Source: Cinnamomum chago (Eukaryota > Streptophyta > Magnoliopsida > Laurales > Lauraceae). Taken from it: 64,000 bases of DNA. The position numbers and the translations under genes were made by a program. The notes beneath the pieces are model-generated. The model had not been told where the DNA came from. It saw only the letters and a list, made by a program, of their open reading frames with translations, and did no database searches. The stretch is from the NCBI GenBank assembly GCA_038049695.1, contig CP142453.1, positions 115,546,001 to 115,610,000 on the forward strand, read 5' to 3'. Shown piece by piece: positions 12,431 to 25,946 of the stretch; the first letter of the stretch is position 1; each line of letters starts with the position of its first letter.

Positions 12431-12872
12431 TTGTTTAAAGGCATTTTTCTGCGACTTTTTCCGTCAATTTTTTTTTTTTAAATACCAAGATTAACTTTCA
12501 ATGAAATAAAACTCACATTCACTTTTGCTATTTTTGCTTTCTTTTCATTATTGCATCCTTGCGGTGAACGACGTCAACTAGTATCTTCAGGGTGATCGAC
12601 AATAAGTAGTAGTTGCCGGACATATCCATAGCTTTAAATGAAAGGCAGTTTTGGGTATTTCAAAAATTTTGTGGAAATGAGTTGTTGGGAATAGATCTTC
12701 TAAATGTACACTATGTTTTTCTTTCTACACTCACCATTTTAAAAATGATTTTATTGCGAATATACCCTTATGAAAAATTATCAAACTACCGTTGTCTCCC
12801 TCTTCATGCCCTCCGCCGCCCACCTGCTCCTCCATCGGTCACTCTTTTTGTCACCCTCTCTCGTCCATCACC

Positions 12873-13110
12873 ATGACCACTGTCAACCCTACTGAAATCC
12901 TTAGCTACGCCACCTCCTTCTTTGACGACACTATCTCCCTGTCTGACTTCTGTCGATGCCAACTCTCCACGCTACCAGCTTCAAGACCTCCTCCGACCAA
13001 ACCGCCCTCAAAACCTTAACCCTCGTCTTAGAAATAATAGATACCGCCATCTCCACCACCAACCCTCCCACCCGCTCCTCTACCCTCCGCCTTGCCAAGT
13101 GGTTCCTCCC
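12873..13110 (+). pseudogene. Fragment of an unidentified host gene
   Basis: From an ATG at 12873 the sequence reads MTTVNPTEILSYATSFFDDT and then ISLSDFCRCQLSTL. Near 12990 the protein-like signal passes to the next frame and continues DQTALKTLTLVLEIIDTAIS, ending RLAKWFLP near 13100. The composition (Ala/Leu/Thr-rich, helical) looks like a real plant protein N-terminus with one frameshift. No upstream or downstream exons were recognised. I do not know the family. A degraded gene copy or retrocopy end is the simplest explanation. Confidence 0.4.
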
Positions 13111-13943
13111 TCTCCCTCATCTCTTTTGCTCCCTCTCTCTCTCTTTTTCGCTTGCTCCCTCTCCTCTCTCGACGGTGCTAATATTAGTGGGGTTTGCACA
13201 GAAAACACTGGATTTCCCAAACTTCAATGGTAGGTGCGAGTATGTAAAGAGAAATCTGAAATTCCCAAACTTTAAATAACAGAACTAATTAAAATCTTTT
13301 TTTTTAACTTAAATAAAGCAAAAGGTCCACGCTTTATTTGAGAATTCCCTTTCATCAACTAACAAACGCAACGGAGAATATATGCGAGAGATATGCGAGA
13401 GAGCGACAGGGGTTTTTTAAATATTAGAATACGAAGATTAGAGATTAGGACCGATGCATAATCATCATAACGGCGACTTGAATGCCACGCGCGCGCGTCT
13501 CACCGTTAATACAAAGAGGATCTTTTTAATCGGACGGTTGGAAGGGTGCAGTGTGGAAATTTCTGGACAGTGAAAAGCTACAAGTGACACATGGTGGGTC
13601 CAGGTGGACGACTGGTAAGTGACAACGGTATGGACTTAGTCCTCCTCCTGGGTCTGAAAAAGTGAGAAGTGATAAGGGCGGCAGGAGTGAGAGGGACATT
13701 CACATTACCAGTGGTAAGATTTTTCAGGGATAATACGTCAGTTGTCATTGTTTTTCTAAAATGATCTTTTGTTTTCATTGTCAGATTTTCTTTGCTGGAG
13801 AGTGAGGACACTGACTTGTTGTAGGGCCCCAATTAGAGGAGATTTAGGGTTGTTTGTCTGATAATGTCATTTGACCATCTGATTCTTAGACCTAATTCTA
13901 GCATATGAAGTTCAAAACCTATTGGATATATTAATGAGCCTTT

Positions 13944-14014
<71 letters not shown>

Positions 14015-15843
14015 CTGCCTAAGGTTCTAAGAATTTGTAAATAGGTTTCTGCCTTTTCATTTTAATATCTTTCACTTCCCTAAAATTAGTAGCCGTCCAA
14101 CCACCAAAAACTTTTTGAGTAAGATAACACTTTTGCACATCTCTTCATCCCTATATACATGAATTCAAAAGCTCTTTTGACTAATTTTTGTATAAATCTT
14201 GTAACATTAATAATTATATTTAGTGGAAGAGAATAACCGTACGTAAATCTGTTTTTAACAATATGAGGTCTATTTCATTAAATCCAAATCAATTATAATG
14301 AAAATCAACTCTTGTGCTTATAATTAGTTATAATTGATCAAATTCATGGACGACCAACCATTAGATTGATGAAAAGTCTCAAAATACATTATTAGGCTTC
14401 ATGTGCATTAAAGAGTTATTGAGAGAGACCGTTAGGACTTGAAATAAAATAATTTTGTTTTCGTAAATAATAAATATATGGATTTCTTTTAATAGATGTT
14501 AGGGCAAAGTTGTCTTTTTTTTTTAAAAGCTCAATACAAATCTCATGTTGGTTACACATTCTCATTAGGAATACTAATTTTGGAGACATGAAAGATATAT
14601 AAATGAAAGACTAGGTGCCTATTTACAAATACTAAAACTACAGAGACCTATTTACAAATCATAAAAATCTTAAGGGGTATATAAAAAAAATCTATATTAT
14701 TTTATATTTTTTAAAAAGTGGTTTTTTTTTATGAATTGACCAGAGAATAGAAATCGAGAATCTTCCATTTGGGTCAATTGGACTCTGTATATACTAGATT
14801 GATAAGAGGAGTGTATAAGCAGAGGGCCCTCTCATATCTGATACATTTTAAATGGGTTAGACTTAGATATCAAAGGGAATTGTAGACTAGAGAGTTTGTG
14901 CATAGCAATTGACAAGCGAGAGATGAAGAATAGGAAATAGGGCTTTGGGTAATTGGGTTATATCATATATTAGTGTTAGACTTGTTTTGGTGGATCAGCC
15001 CTGCAGTGACCATTTAATTTTGAGTCAGGTACTTATCCTGACTTGTGGTCGGCCTGTTGTGTTTGGTGAATTGGTTGTGGGTCCATTTAGTGGGTTGATC
15101 CATGTTCTGATCACCCCCAAGGTAATTTAGATGTAAATAAAATAATAGAATTTGATATAAATATGGTTAGATTGGTTTTCAATTTCATTTTGGGTCTTAG
15201 ATTAAATCTGAAAAATAAAAAAAAAATGATATTGATCATTGCTGAAAGTTGTAGTGTGGAGATCAGAATTAATTATTAGCTTTCATCTAGTTTTTCTCTC
15301 TTTTTTTCCCTTTGATTATCACTTTTAAAGGGATGTCATAGGACCCTTTGAAGTCTAGTATCTTGTATCCAAATTAAAATAATTCTTCTTCTCTTTTCAT
15401 TTCTCTTCCCTCATTTCACACTTCTTAATTACTCCTTTTGTTTACAATGATAATAATACTAATTAGAAAGATGATGGTGGTGAGTCTTAACATACATAAG
15501 TGATTTGAGGAGAAGATTAGATAGAATTAGGATGAATAATGATTATGATAATAATAAGCCCATGGTGACAGTTGCATTTTCATTGGGGTGCCTCGTGCTT
15601 CTTCTAAAGTTGGCATTTGTTGCAAAAGTCAAGACATCTAATTCGGCAAGTCTCGCTTTGTATATGGCTTGACCTCAGAGGCCCCACTAAATATAAGACG
15701 GCTGGGATTAACAATATAAACAAAATAAAACCCATCGAGCATTTTTTAATGGTAGCAATATATTGTTTCCCTAGCTCAAACAAATTATTTGACTTGAGGT
15801 AGATAAGTACTCTGCACTTCCAATGATAGGCCAAGGCATGCAC
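13111..15843. other. Intergenic, AT-rich
   Basis: No gene seen. It holds the AT microsatellite at 13947-14011, a GC-rich patch cgcgcgcgtc near 13489, and long A/T-rich spacers. Confidence 0.7.
13947..14011 (+). repeat. (AT)n microsatellite
   Basis: About 64 bp of uninterrupted AT/TA dinucleotides. Confidence 0.97.
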
Positions 15844-16311
15844 TTGGGCAATTCGGATCGGTTTAACACCAAAACCAATCACCAAACCAAACCTATGGGT
15901 TTTTTAATTAATCAATTTGGTCCGATTGATGGAGAAAGCTTAGACCGAACCGAACCGAAGTATTTAGTTCGGTTCAGTTTAGTTGGTTAAACTGTTTTTT
16001 CTTTAATTAGAAATTGAAATTTTCAAAATGATGACGCCCTCACCCTTTGCATTTATTCCAATGTTTAGGGCAAAGATAAAAATCCATATCGACTATGATG
16101 ATTCTGCGGTCTCAATACACTGCAAATTACGTAATATATTGGTCGGTTCAGTTTAGGCGGTGAACCCGGATTCAAATCGATAACCGACCAATTTAAGTGG
16201 TTTCTATGATTCCCAAACCGTAGACCGACCTGATCTACTATATCTACTATAAAAACCGATTTGAACCGCTCGGTTCGATTTAGCACTGATTGAATTTTCT
16301 GTGCAGCCCTA
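15844..16311. mobile_element. Short hAT-like element (468 bp) with 8-bp TSD
   Basis: An exact 8-bp duplication, gcatgcac, flanks the unit at 15836-15843 and 16312-16319. The left end begins ttgggcaattcggatcgg and the right end closes with tgtgcagcccta, giving short imperfect inverted termini. Both ends are dense in CGGTT/AACCG motifs (accgaaccgaaccgaag, cggttcagtttag), as in subterminal repeats of hAT elements. No coding capacity. The target site is itself palindromic. Confidence 0.8.
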
Positions 16312-19300
16312 GCATGCACCAAGTTTGATTTTTCATTGGATTCATTCACCATCCAGAGTAATTAATTTCATGTATATACATATAAAAAGATGAATTGAGA
16401 TCTTACATGATAATCTCAATTTTTGTAAGTTAATGAATGAGGTTGATGTTGGACTTTGGCAATGGGGAAGCTTAAGTCAAAATTTATTTGGCCGCTATGA
16501 ATGTGAAGATGGACCTTATATTGGTTAGGATCAAATACCTATTGTGGAGATTCAAATTCATTTTTTTCTTTTTTTATGGTAACAAAAGGATTCATTTAAG
16601 GATGGGGGGACCAATACAAAGAGGTACACCAGAAAATTGTAACAAGGTGGGCTAGGATAATTAGAAAAAACCCTAATCATAGAAAGAGAAGATGCAGGTT
16701 TGATTAACCTACAGAAAATAGCCTATAGCCTCATAGAGAGAGGTGCACCTCTTGCTTATCAAAATAAGAAGCATAGGGAGCAAAAGTTTATTTCCTCATC
16801 CTCTAAATAAAGAGAAGTTGCTTTATAATTAAGAAAGTTAATGTGTGATTGGGGCCTACCCACGTGCAATCACATGTGGGCCCCTGTAACAGATGCTAAC
16901 CGTTAGCCTTCAAAAATGTTTAAAATTCTTGCTCTTATTTATTGTAAGATTAGCCAAATTCAAAGACGTCATTGTCAAATGGAATCAGGGCATGTCCAAT
17001 CCCTTCTTTTTCCGTGATTAATGTAGTTTGGACTTACTTTAATTGCATTGATTAGCAAGGATACTGATTTGGGATTCATAGACTCTCCCCAATAGTGGAC
17101 TATGTTTGATGTTGATATCGTCATGCCAGCGCGTGACAATTCGAGGCCTAAAGCGATAATTTAAATAAGGTATTTTCTATGTTTTAAAATTATTATAAAT
17201 TTATTTTTTTTTAAATTATTTTTTTTGCTTTTTTGTAATAAAAATTTACTAATTAAGTTTTTATATTCAAGTTTTGCTAGCCTATCTTAAGTCCACCTCC
17301 AAAACCCATGTGAAAATCTTGTGCCCATCCCCAAAACTCACATGGAAATCTTAGGTCATAAAATCCAACTACCTATTTGACCCACTCCCCCCGCCCCCTG
17401 TAAAAAAAAAAAAAAAAAAAAGTTCTTGAGTCTGCTACTGGTGGGGCTCGAAGCATTTTCACTTGCACATATGCACCATGAGTTAGTACCACCCAAGATG
17501 GACTTCAGAGGTATACCCTACGTATTGGATGTTCCAGATGCACAATGCTCATATGTACTATGGGCAAGTGAATAAATTCCGACGGGAGCCCATTGTTTAT
17601 CTTAAATTTTAAAATCTATTATTATGGTTAAAAATCTCAAGCTATGGATCTATTACAGCCACATCATGGATCAAATTTGAATGACCCCTATTGAAATATG
17701 ATACACAAAAATAATGAGAGAGGCTTGTGAAGCAAATTCATGACTGAATGTATGACTGAGATTTGATACACATGGACTACTAGAAATATAATGGTGTGCT
17801 AAAATCAATTAATGGACTCCTAACAATAGAAATATAAGGGGCGGATTTGGAAATATAATAGGTCATAAATGACACTTTAAGCCCCATGAAAATCTTGGTT
17901 GTATTTCTCAAGAGAGAGTTATTATGAGGCCTTATATTTTAGGGAGAAAAAAAAAAAAAAAAAGAGATGAAAGTTTACAGGTTTGATTTGTTTGGGGGTT
18001 TTCAAAAGATATCAGTTGTTATTATAAGGCATTTTTTTATCCTTATTTCTTGGGGCCTAAAACAAAGGTTTTATTGGATTGGCCTTATGGTATAGCGGAC
18101 CTTGCCTAGCATGGACAGTTCTAGTAGTTTGAGTATGGCACTTATCTTGTGGATTACACACAATCTTTTTTCAGTGGCAAAATTAAGAAAAAACTGCATT
18201 TTCCATCTATTCTGAGTTGGGTTCCTCCCAGGCCAGTCACATAATGATTTTTAGGGTTAAATCTTGAGGTCCAGTAGTGGCTAAGTCCAATAATGGGGTA
18301 GTTAATAAAATCGAAAATGGTCTAAGCAAATTATCTAATTATCCTGGCTACAGGCCAAATTTAACTCTGCTATAGTTGGCTTTACAATAAATTAAACTAC
18401 ATGATTAAATACATAAAACAATGGCAGTAAATATATGTGCTTTCTCCTTCTTTTGGAGTGAAAATTGTGCCTTTTTTTTTATCCCAACCAAGGGCTTTGA
18501 GACCCAAAGTAGCCCACCCATGTGGAAAGATAGCAATTCACAAAAGTGGGAAGAGTGGCATGCCTAGGGATGGATCCTTAGGTACCAAGGTGATATCCAG
18601 CGTCGCTGACCAATTGAGCAACCCCATATTATAGAAAATTGTCCTATTAACAAAAGGATTTTGTATGGCCTTAGTCACAAATTTGTTCTATATATACACT
18701 TTTGTTTGAAGGATAACAATTATGGTTGAAAAATGTTTAGTAGTTTTTCCTTGAAATACACTCACCTCTTGTGGGTCTACTTAGAGGCACGAAAATCAAG
18801 AGGCAGGAAGGTGAAAATAGTTTCAACATGGATTGGAAGTCTAGAAAATATTGAGCTAATTAAATTATAGAGATAGTGTATCCTTAACATTACATTAAGG
18901 AACAATCCTTATAATGCCCTTGCCTGAAATATATCACAATATCTGTTATTTCTTACTTCTCTAAATTACTTTCCTCTCATAGTCTGTTCTTTATTTATGT
19001 TTTTTTCTCTCCTAATATTCAATTTACCCACACAATATTTTCTATATGTTTCCTTTTAGATTTTAATGATAAATTTTAATAATGTTTTTATTAAAGAGAA
19101 TTCATAATTATCCTGATATTGTCTCTATAATGATATTTGCAACATTGGTTGGCAATGCCCATTATGAATTTTGAAATTGGGTATGGGAATTGAATAAGCT
19201 TTTCCCAATTACATATTGTGCAACTGATTCAGATTAAAGGTTGGACTCCACTCTCCACTGTCTCCACTCACACAGGAGCCAGGGATTAATCTCCTCATCT

Positions 19301-20931
19301 GAGTGGAGAAGAAAACAAGACAAAACGAATTAGCGTCAATCAAGGAATCCGTGGCCCCCACACTACACTTGATGTGCCAAAAGATAAAAGAAAGTTACAC
19401 GAGGCATGAAATCCTGACCATACATTTGGTATTAGTTAAAGAGGAAAAGAAAAACAAAGGTGTCCAAATCAAATGCCGCTTAACAGAAGGCTATGCTTTA
19501 CAGCTTCAGTCGGTCATGCTTTTGCCGCGCGTCTCGCGCCGAAAATTTGAATCATAACATCCTTTTGACTTTGAATGCAAATGGAATTGCACGATCCACG
19601 ATTTGAACTTTTGCATGGATGCTCGAGCCACGGGGAATACTTTGGCCGACCGTGGATTCCTGTTGGGTACCTATACCACCATTTAAAGAAAGAATTACAT
19701 TGTTTACCAAAAAAAATAAGTGAGAGAAATAATTAAAATTTTAATCTTAATAAGTGCTAATTTGATTTTTGGCTCATAAGTATTTGGAGCTTTTTCTAAA
19801 TTTTCCTAAAATTCATTTGGTTTTTGAAAACTTGAAATTGGATATAGAGTCGGGTCTTTATCCCGTATTTTATGAATCTAAATCACCTATTTTATCCAAA
19901 TTGGAGAACCTGTTTGGACGGGCGACACATGAAGGGGCGGATGAGGGGGCGACAACCTTCTTTTTCCTTTACCCCCTCGCGTGTCACCCTCAATACGAAA
20001 CAGGTGCTCATTTTTTTTTTTTTATCTTCAAAGGAAAATGAGGCAATTTAAATGGTGTACCACTGTAGGAGTGGAAATGAAGAGACATAAGGAACAAAGA
20101 GAGATTGGGGATGGATTTTGAGGTAGAGGTGAGATTGTGGCAACTTAAGAAGAAGACGAAGACATGACATATGGATATGAAAGAAATAGCTGGAGAAGTG
20201 GATTTAGGATTTAATGTTTTGAGAATTTGATGGGTGTAGAGTGGATGCAGTCTTCTAGAAGACATGGAAGAAGAAAGAGATTTAGGGTTTGGAGCTTTGA
20301 TAAATTTTGATGAGTGTGGTGTAAAACATTATACAATAAATATTTATAATAATACATATCATGATAAATAAAATCACAATAAAATCATATTTGACATATC
20401 ATGATAAATATATGATTTTATTTATTCCACTATGGAGGGCCATGGTCCTCTCCCTAATTCCACCCCTACAGGCTACACCTAGTGGTGGAATCAAAATGGT
20501 GCCTGAGCCATTCAATGATGTAAATTGTGACCTAATGCAGCCCACCTCCATGATACACATTGCTAGTAACAAACAAAATAGGGATAAGGTCAAGGTCCCA
20601 TTATAATCTTAGGTATATCCCATTTATCCCTTTTCCCAATGAGACAATAACCAAAAAGTTCCATAAATTTACAAAAACACCCCTTCTCGCCTATGTACTT
20701 TCCAATCCATCAGCTTAAATACAGATTAATGACCACTATATGAGTGCACTCGGTGTGACTGACCGAGTATCTTCCATGTGAGCCGGGCCCAATAGCTACC
20801 TGTTCATTGCCAAGCCCAAAGACTAGTTTTTCTTTAGAAGAAAATCTCTCTCTTTCTTTCTTTCTCTCTCTCTCTCTCTTGATACATTGGGAAGTTGAAT
20901 TCATGTACTAGTAAGTCATAACTCACTCTTA
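16312..20931. other. Intergenic, 4.6 kb without a recognised gene
   Basis: It holds a possible LINE 3' end (16561-16880) and several A-runs (17402-17420, 17950-17965). Near 19918-20003 there is a GC-richer patch with inverted pieces (gggcgacacatgaagggg and cgcgtgtcaccc). Nothing protein-like extends for more than a few dozen residues. Confidence 0.6.
16561..16880 (-). mobile_element. Possible LINE 3' end
   Basis: On the minus strand an A-rich tail (complement of 16561-16577) follows ttttgttaccat. The upstream sequence resembles untranslated 3' ends of plant LINEs. No RT domain is present, so this is tentative. Confidence 0.25.
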
Positions 20932-21232
20932 GGACTTGTTTCTTTATTAGAATTTTTGACTAGAATTCTAGTGGTTTGGAGTTTTTGAGACATAATGTGA
21001 TCATGTTCCTTTGGCATTTTCAAATCCTTTATTTCTTGACTATAATTTATGAATTTCAGCATATAATAAGTCTCAATTGGCCTTTGGGAATTCAAGAATT
21101 CCACTTTCTTTGCATTTGGGTGGAATTCCAAAATGCCCATGTCCTTATGAGGATTCAGGAATTCCACTTTGTCTAAGAAGTTAAGAATTCCCCAAACAAG
21201 AATTCCCGAAATTCTAGTAAATGAACAAGCCC
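20932..21232. mobile_element. MITE with inverted ends (about 300 bp)
   Basis: The left end, aggacttgtttctttattag, is an imperfect inverse of the right end, aaatgaacaagccct. Several copies of a short pair, gaattcc/ggaattc, recur inside. Target duplication not clear. Confidence 0.6.
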
Positions 21233-22374
21233 TCACATCCCTTCCCAGCTAAGCTATAGTTTGGGACGAACCAATGAACCATTGTGGCCTTTTATTTTGG
21301 GCTTCAGCTATAATTTCTTGGGGTGGTCATGGGCCAGTGACATGGAGGCCGCGGGATTAGGGCTTTTTTTTTTTTTTTTTTTGAAAGGATCGTGGGTTGA
21401 AGCTGTCTTAATTTCTGCCCTATAGTTGATTGGGCTGGTCCTGCCTTGCTGTATGCTTAAAGGTCCAGTGTCGAAGGAGTGTTCACTTTGTGACTGAGCT
21501 GAGCGTGAGCCTGATTTGGCCCGGTCGGATTGGGCCATGAACACCCCTACCAAGCTTTAAGCTTCTATACTAGATTTGTCTACATAAGAAGAAGAAAGAC
21601 ATGCGGGCCTAACTTTGTCCTTGATGGGGACTTTGTTGGGTCACAACCGACAAGAAAGGCTGCCCCTTCAAAGGTAGCAATAGGACCATTTCTGCACCGT
21701 GGGTCCCACATCTTGAGCTACCCCTGCCATGCTATTTAATGAGTGGGTGGGTGTGGTGGGGCCCTCCCAACCACTGCAAAGTAGCAGATGCCACATGGTA
21801 GGTGTAGGTTAATTAGTGGAGAGAAAACTGCAAAACATGCACATGCAGTGCACGTAAATGAGGATGACTCGGAGGAGTAAACTGTTTCAGTCAAAATACC
21901 CCTCTGCTGTAAGACTTTGGATCCCCTTTGTTTAGAACTTAAATTCAAAATCTAGAATGCATAACAACTTTTGATCAAATGTGTGAAGCCAGTATCATAT
22001 GAGATGAGTGGTTAAAGATATGATAGTAGCAATGTAGACGTGATTTTGGATTACTAACGTGACAACTGAGAGTATTCGATTTTAATTTTTTCTTGATGCA
22101 CTTTCGTTAGAGGAGAAGGGTTTTTTTTTTTTTATAATTACTTTTATATATTCGTAAAAATTCTTATGTATTTAATTTCTATGTATTTATACAAACAAAC
22201 AAACTCTTTAATAAAATCGAATTCATGGGATCCTATCCTACGTCAAGTCCAATCAGACTTGAACAGTATTCTAAAGGAAGCTGATTCTTTTTAGATGCGA
22301 CCTTAATAGAATACAGGAGTCTACATAGATTAGCAATCTACAAAAACTATAAGATGTATAAGATGTTGATGGTG
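21233..22374. other. Intergenic
   Basis: No gene. Near 21540 the sequence ggccatgaacacccctac resembles a hAT terminus, and ttggggtggtcatgggcc near 21318 is its approximate inverse. No 8-bp duplication was found, so I do not call an element. Confidence 0.55.
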
Positions 22375-22382
22375 GCCCAATC

Positions 22383-24109
22383 TAGGGATGTCAAATGGGC
22401 AGGCCCGCCCTTGCCATGGGACAGGCTGGCACAGCCCGCCAGGGTAAAACCCTGGCACGGCACGGCCCGCGAGGGAATTACCTTGACACGGCACGACCCA
22501 CTAGCATGGCCCGTCATGGGGCGGGCTGGAGCGGGCCGGGCCAGGCGGGCTTATTCTAATTTTTTCATTTTTTTTAATATATATATCTTATGGTCTATTG
22601 TGAGACAATGTATTGTCCACCTAATTATTTCCAATCATATTTCTACCTCACAATTTAAAATAAAGTAAGCAGTACTTCTCAATTCTCACTCACATGTCAA
22701 GGAACCCCAAGTAGTGTACTTAGGTAGAGGACAAGCTGGAGGTGTGTGCTTGGGAAGTCTGTACTTTAAAATCTATGCGAAGATCCTCAATTTGCCTCTA
22801 AAATCAAACACAAAGATTATGGGTCAGTCACTGCCGAATTGACCTTAGATTAATAGATTAAGCTAGGTTAGGGCTAGAATAATTTATCATAATTTTTAAG
22901 TCAAGGAGGAAATATGAAGTGAATGGAGATTAATTTGATCGATCCAAGATAAACCCTACATAATACATACTAGCCCAATAATCCGTATTCAGCTCGGTAT
23001 CTTCCTACACTGCACTGTATTGCAAAATAAATAATTACATATTAAAAAATTTTACCTCTTTCCATGAAATAAGTTGGATAAAATAGAAATATTGAAATAA
23101 GAGCTAAAAGGGATATAATTACTAGAAACAATTGTAACATAAGTGGTTTGATGGAAAAATAAGCGGTTAGTTGCATGAGGAGTTACACAACCGTCGGTAA
23201 GAATTATAATCAACCAAAAAGATACAGTCACATAGGAACAACTAAAACATGGGTGGTTTGATGAAAAAAAAGGTGGGTAATTGCATGAATAGTTATATAA
23301 CCATGGGTTAAAATTATAATCGATTGTCAAAATCAAAACCAACACCTCCTAGCTAAGGTCTAATAATATATCTTATTGTCTAATAATAGAACTCTTAAAG
23401 CCGATCTCAGTTAATCAAACAAGCCTACATGATGATGATGTTGATGACAGGTTCATAAAAGAAAGTATTTGAGGAGGAGGTGGTGAAGAAAGTTCACGAG
23501 TTAAATGCTGATCCAGATGTCCACGATTGTAGCGTTGCTTCTCATACTTTTAATTTAATCAACAGAAATGCATTGATTTTAAAAGCAGCTATTTGCATAT
23601 TATTACCTTGTTTACAATTTTTTCCATAAAATTTCTCATTGTTATTATCATTTCCACATTTCTGTATGGAAATGAGCTGTATTAATATACGATGGGCAAA
23701 TAGTGATGTTTGGTAGGTGCCAAAATAAAAAAATGCACAGAAGAAGTTTGTGTTTTATTTGGGCCCAATTTCCACAGTGATTTTGTCACAATGGGCCCAC
23801 CTGTTATATAATGATTGACATCTTTTGTATTTTTTTTTTTGTAAATAAAACTTTGATTAAAAGAAAAAGAATGGGAGGGTTAGAGTATTTATATACTTTA
23901 TAAAATTGAAAAATGATATAAAATACCCCTTATATGACCGTTTTATGGTTGTTGGGGGGTTAAAATAAAGATTTAAAAAAAAATCCATTTTTGGGTGGGC
24001 CAGGCAGGCCGTGCCTAGCGAGCCAGTCCTATCATGCCTGGCAGGCCCAGATGACCAGCCCACGGGCCTGGCGGGCCATGACCCGTTGCCGGCCCATTTG
24101 ACATCTCTA
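22383..24109. mobile_element. Non-autonomous hAT element (1,727 bp) with 8-bp TSD
   Basis: The left end is tagggatgtcaaatgggc and the right end gcccatttgacatctcta, a near-perfect inverted repeat. The exact 8-bp duplication gcccaatc flanks it at 22375-22382 and 24110-24117. Subterminal regions repeat GGCCCGCC, GGCACGGC and GGGCGGGC motifs on both sides. No transposase frame. The AT-rich interior carries a direct repeat of about 80 bp with a period near 110 bp (about 23130-23215 and 23240-23325; shared gtggtttgatg and ggtaattgcatga-like strings). Terminus and layout are close to the element at 7491-8622, so both probably use related transposases. Confidence 0.93.
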
Positions 24110-24117
24110 GCCCAATC

Positions 24118-25946
24118 AAAGGGTATGAAGCAGACGTTTACAAGCTAGAAGGGATAGAAGTTTTTAGTTCTAGCAGCCCATAGATTTAAGAGGTATTGAA
24201 GATTTGCCTTACAGAATTTGAACAACTTCACAGTTCAATTTAAAGGCAATACAAATAACTCGCCACACAATCTTTAACAATAATCACTACTGCCTTACAA
24301 CATTTTGAGCCTCTGTACTTGTAGGCATTGCAAAGTGCAAGCAGAGGGTCACATCCAGATGCAGTTGATGGCATACAGCATCAGCTATGAGCCTTCCAGA
24401 GGAACTTTTGAAAACTCTCACATTTATGGCCGCTGATATGGGCATATGGCGTTCTGGTTCAACTTATGGGATGTTTTACTCTCTTCTGCATTCTCTGATT
24501 TTAGATGGTGCAGTTATATGCACCCTTGTACTTTGCTTTTGATATGTAATAAATAAAGCTCATGCAGCTAAAAGAACCAAGAGGCAAAAGGGCACTACAT
24601 ATAACTCAGCCCAGCTACTTCAACTAATTTGATAGGGTCAACAATTTATTTCCTCCTATTCCAAAACCTGTTGTCGACCCAGTTGGAAAGCGATAGTTGC
24701 AGAAACAAAATTCCTAAAAAATAGGCCCAAGTCTAGCTCAAGGACCAGCCCAATCTGGTCTAAACTCAGGCCATCATGCTGCATGCCTCAGCCATCAGTG
24801 ACACTGCCAGATAAAACAGGGCTGAACCTGTCCCTTGGTCATTTTCCCTGTTATAACAAAGAGAGAGAAGTCCACAGGCGCCTTTGACTACAGGTGGTAG
24901 TATTTTTTTTATAAGATGGAGATAATGCCAACAAACACTCACTACCAGATGGAGACACTCAATACATTGTAAACCCACTCATCATTCATTAAGTTGAGAG
25001 ACTGGGAAATGTTCCCACTGACAGAACTGCAGTCCATGGCCCAAGTGACTGCCAAATGCATGGCTCATAATTGAGAAGGAACTTTTGCAGAGATTGTGAA
25101 CAGGCTAAAAGTTATCTTCATTGAATGATCATGATCATATTACTAGGCGCCCCCCAAGTCTCCAACATTCACAGTTAAAACAATTTAACTGCGCAACTCA
25201 CTTGCTCTTGATCTCCAGACTCCAACGAATTTGGAATTCATATGCAATCAGCATTCTAGCTTTGATACCCACCATTCACCATGCATGCATTAAGCATATC
25301 CAAAATCTGCCATGCATACAAGTTGCTTCAGGGAACTCCGCAGTGTGGTTTTGACGGATATTGAAATCCAAGAAAAAAAAAATTCCAATCAGCAAAAGAA
25401 TAGAACTTTGTTCATTTTTTAATCAACAGTATGAAGTATCAACCACTATCTAGATTCTAGCTGCCAATAAAAGCATCAAACTTTTTGGTTCTCTCACATA
25501 ATACAGTCATTCTAAAACATCCTTGGGAGCAAGATATTATTAGAACTGTTTGTGCAGTGAAAAAAAAAAAATTTGGTAGAAGAAAGCATTACTAATCGAT
25601 TTTCTTTAGTGTGGGAATGAAACACCTAGATTTTATAAATCATCCAATAAATGGGATTCCCATTCACCCCCACTCTTGCTGAAATATGGAGTTTTTAAAA
25701 GCATTCCAACCAAGATTCTTCTCATCAGATCAGAGATCATTCTTTATCCAGATTCTGCTATCAAACATGCCCCAGGCAAAGTCAGGCCTCATGCCATAAC
25801 CATCTGTTAACAAATGCAAGGCTCAAAGTGTACCAATATTTTCCACAACCATAAAGTTAACTGAACAAAGAAATTACAGAAGAAGGCCTACAATTGGAAT
25901 TGAAAAAAAAAAATTCTGAACATGCCAAGATTGTTAGTTAGAGAGT
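24118..25946. other. 3' flank of the SPL gene
   Basis: No further coding exon seen. The part just below 25947 is probably SPL 3' UTR on the minus strand; a good poly(A) signal could not be fixed. An aataaataaag string near 24548-24558 on the plus strand may be chance. Confidence 0.5.

Noticed and set aside
21316-21550. hAT-like element
   Set aside because: Ends are only roughly inverse and no 8-bp duplication was found.
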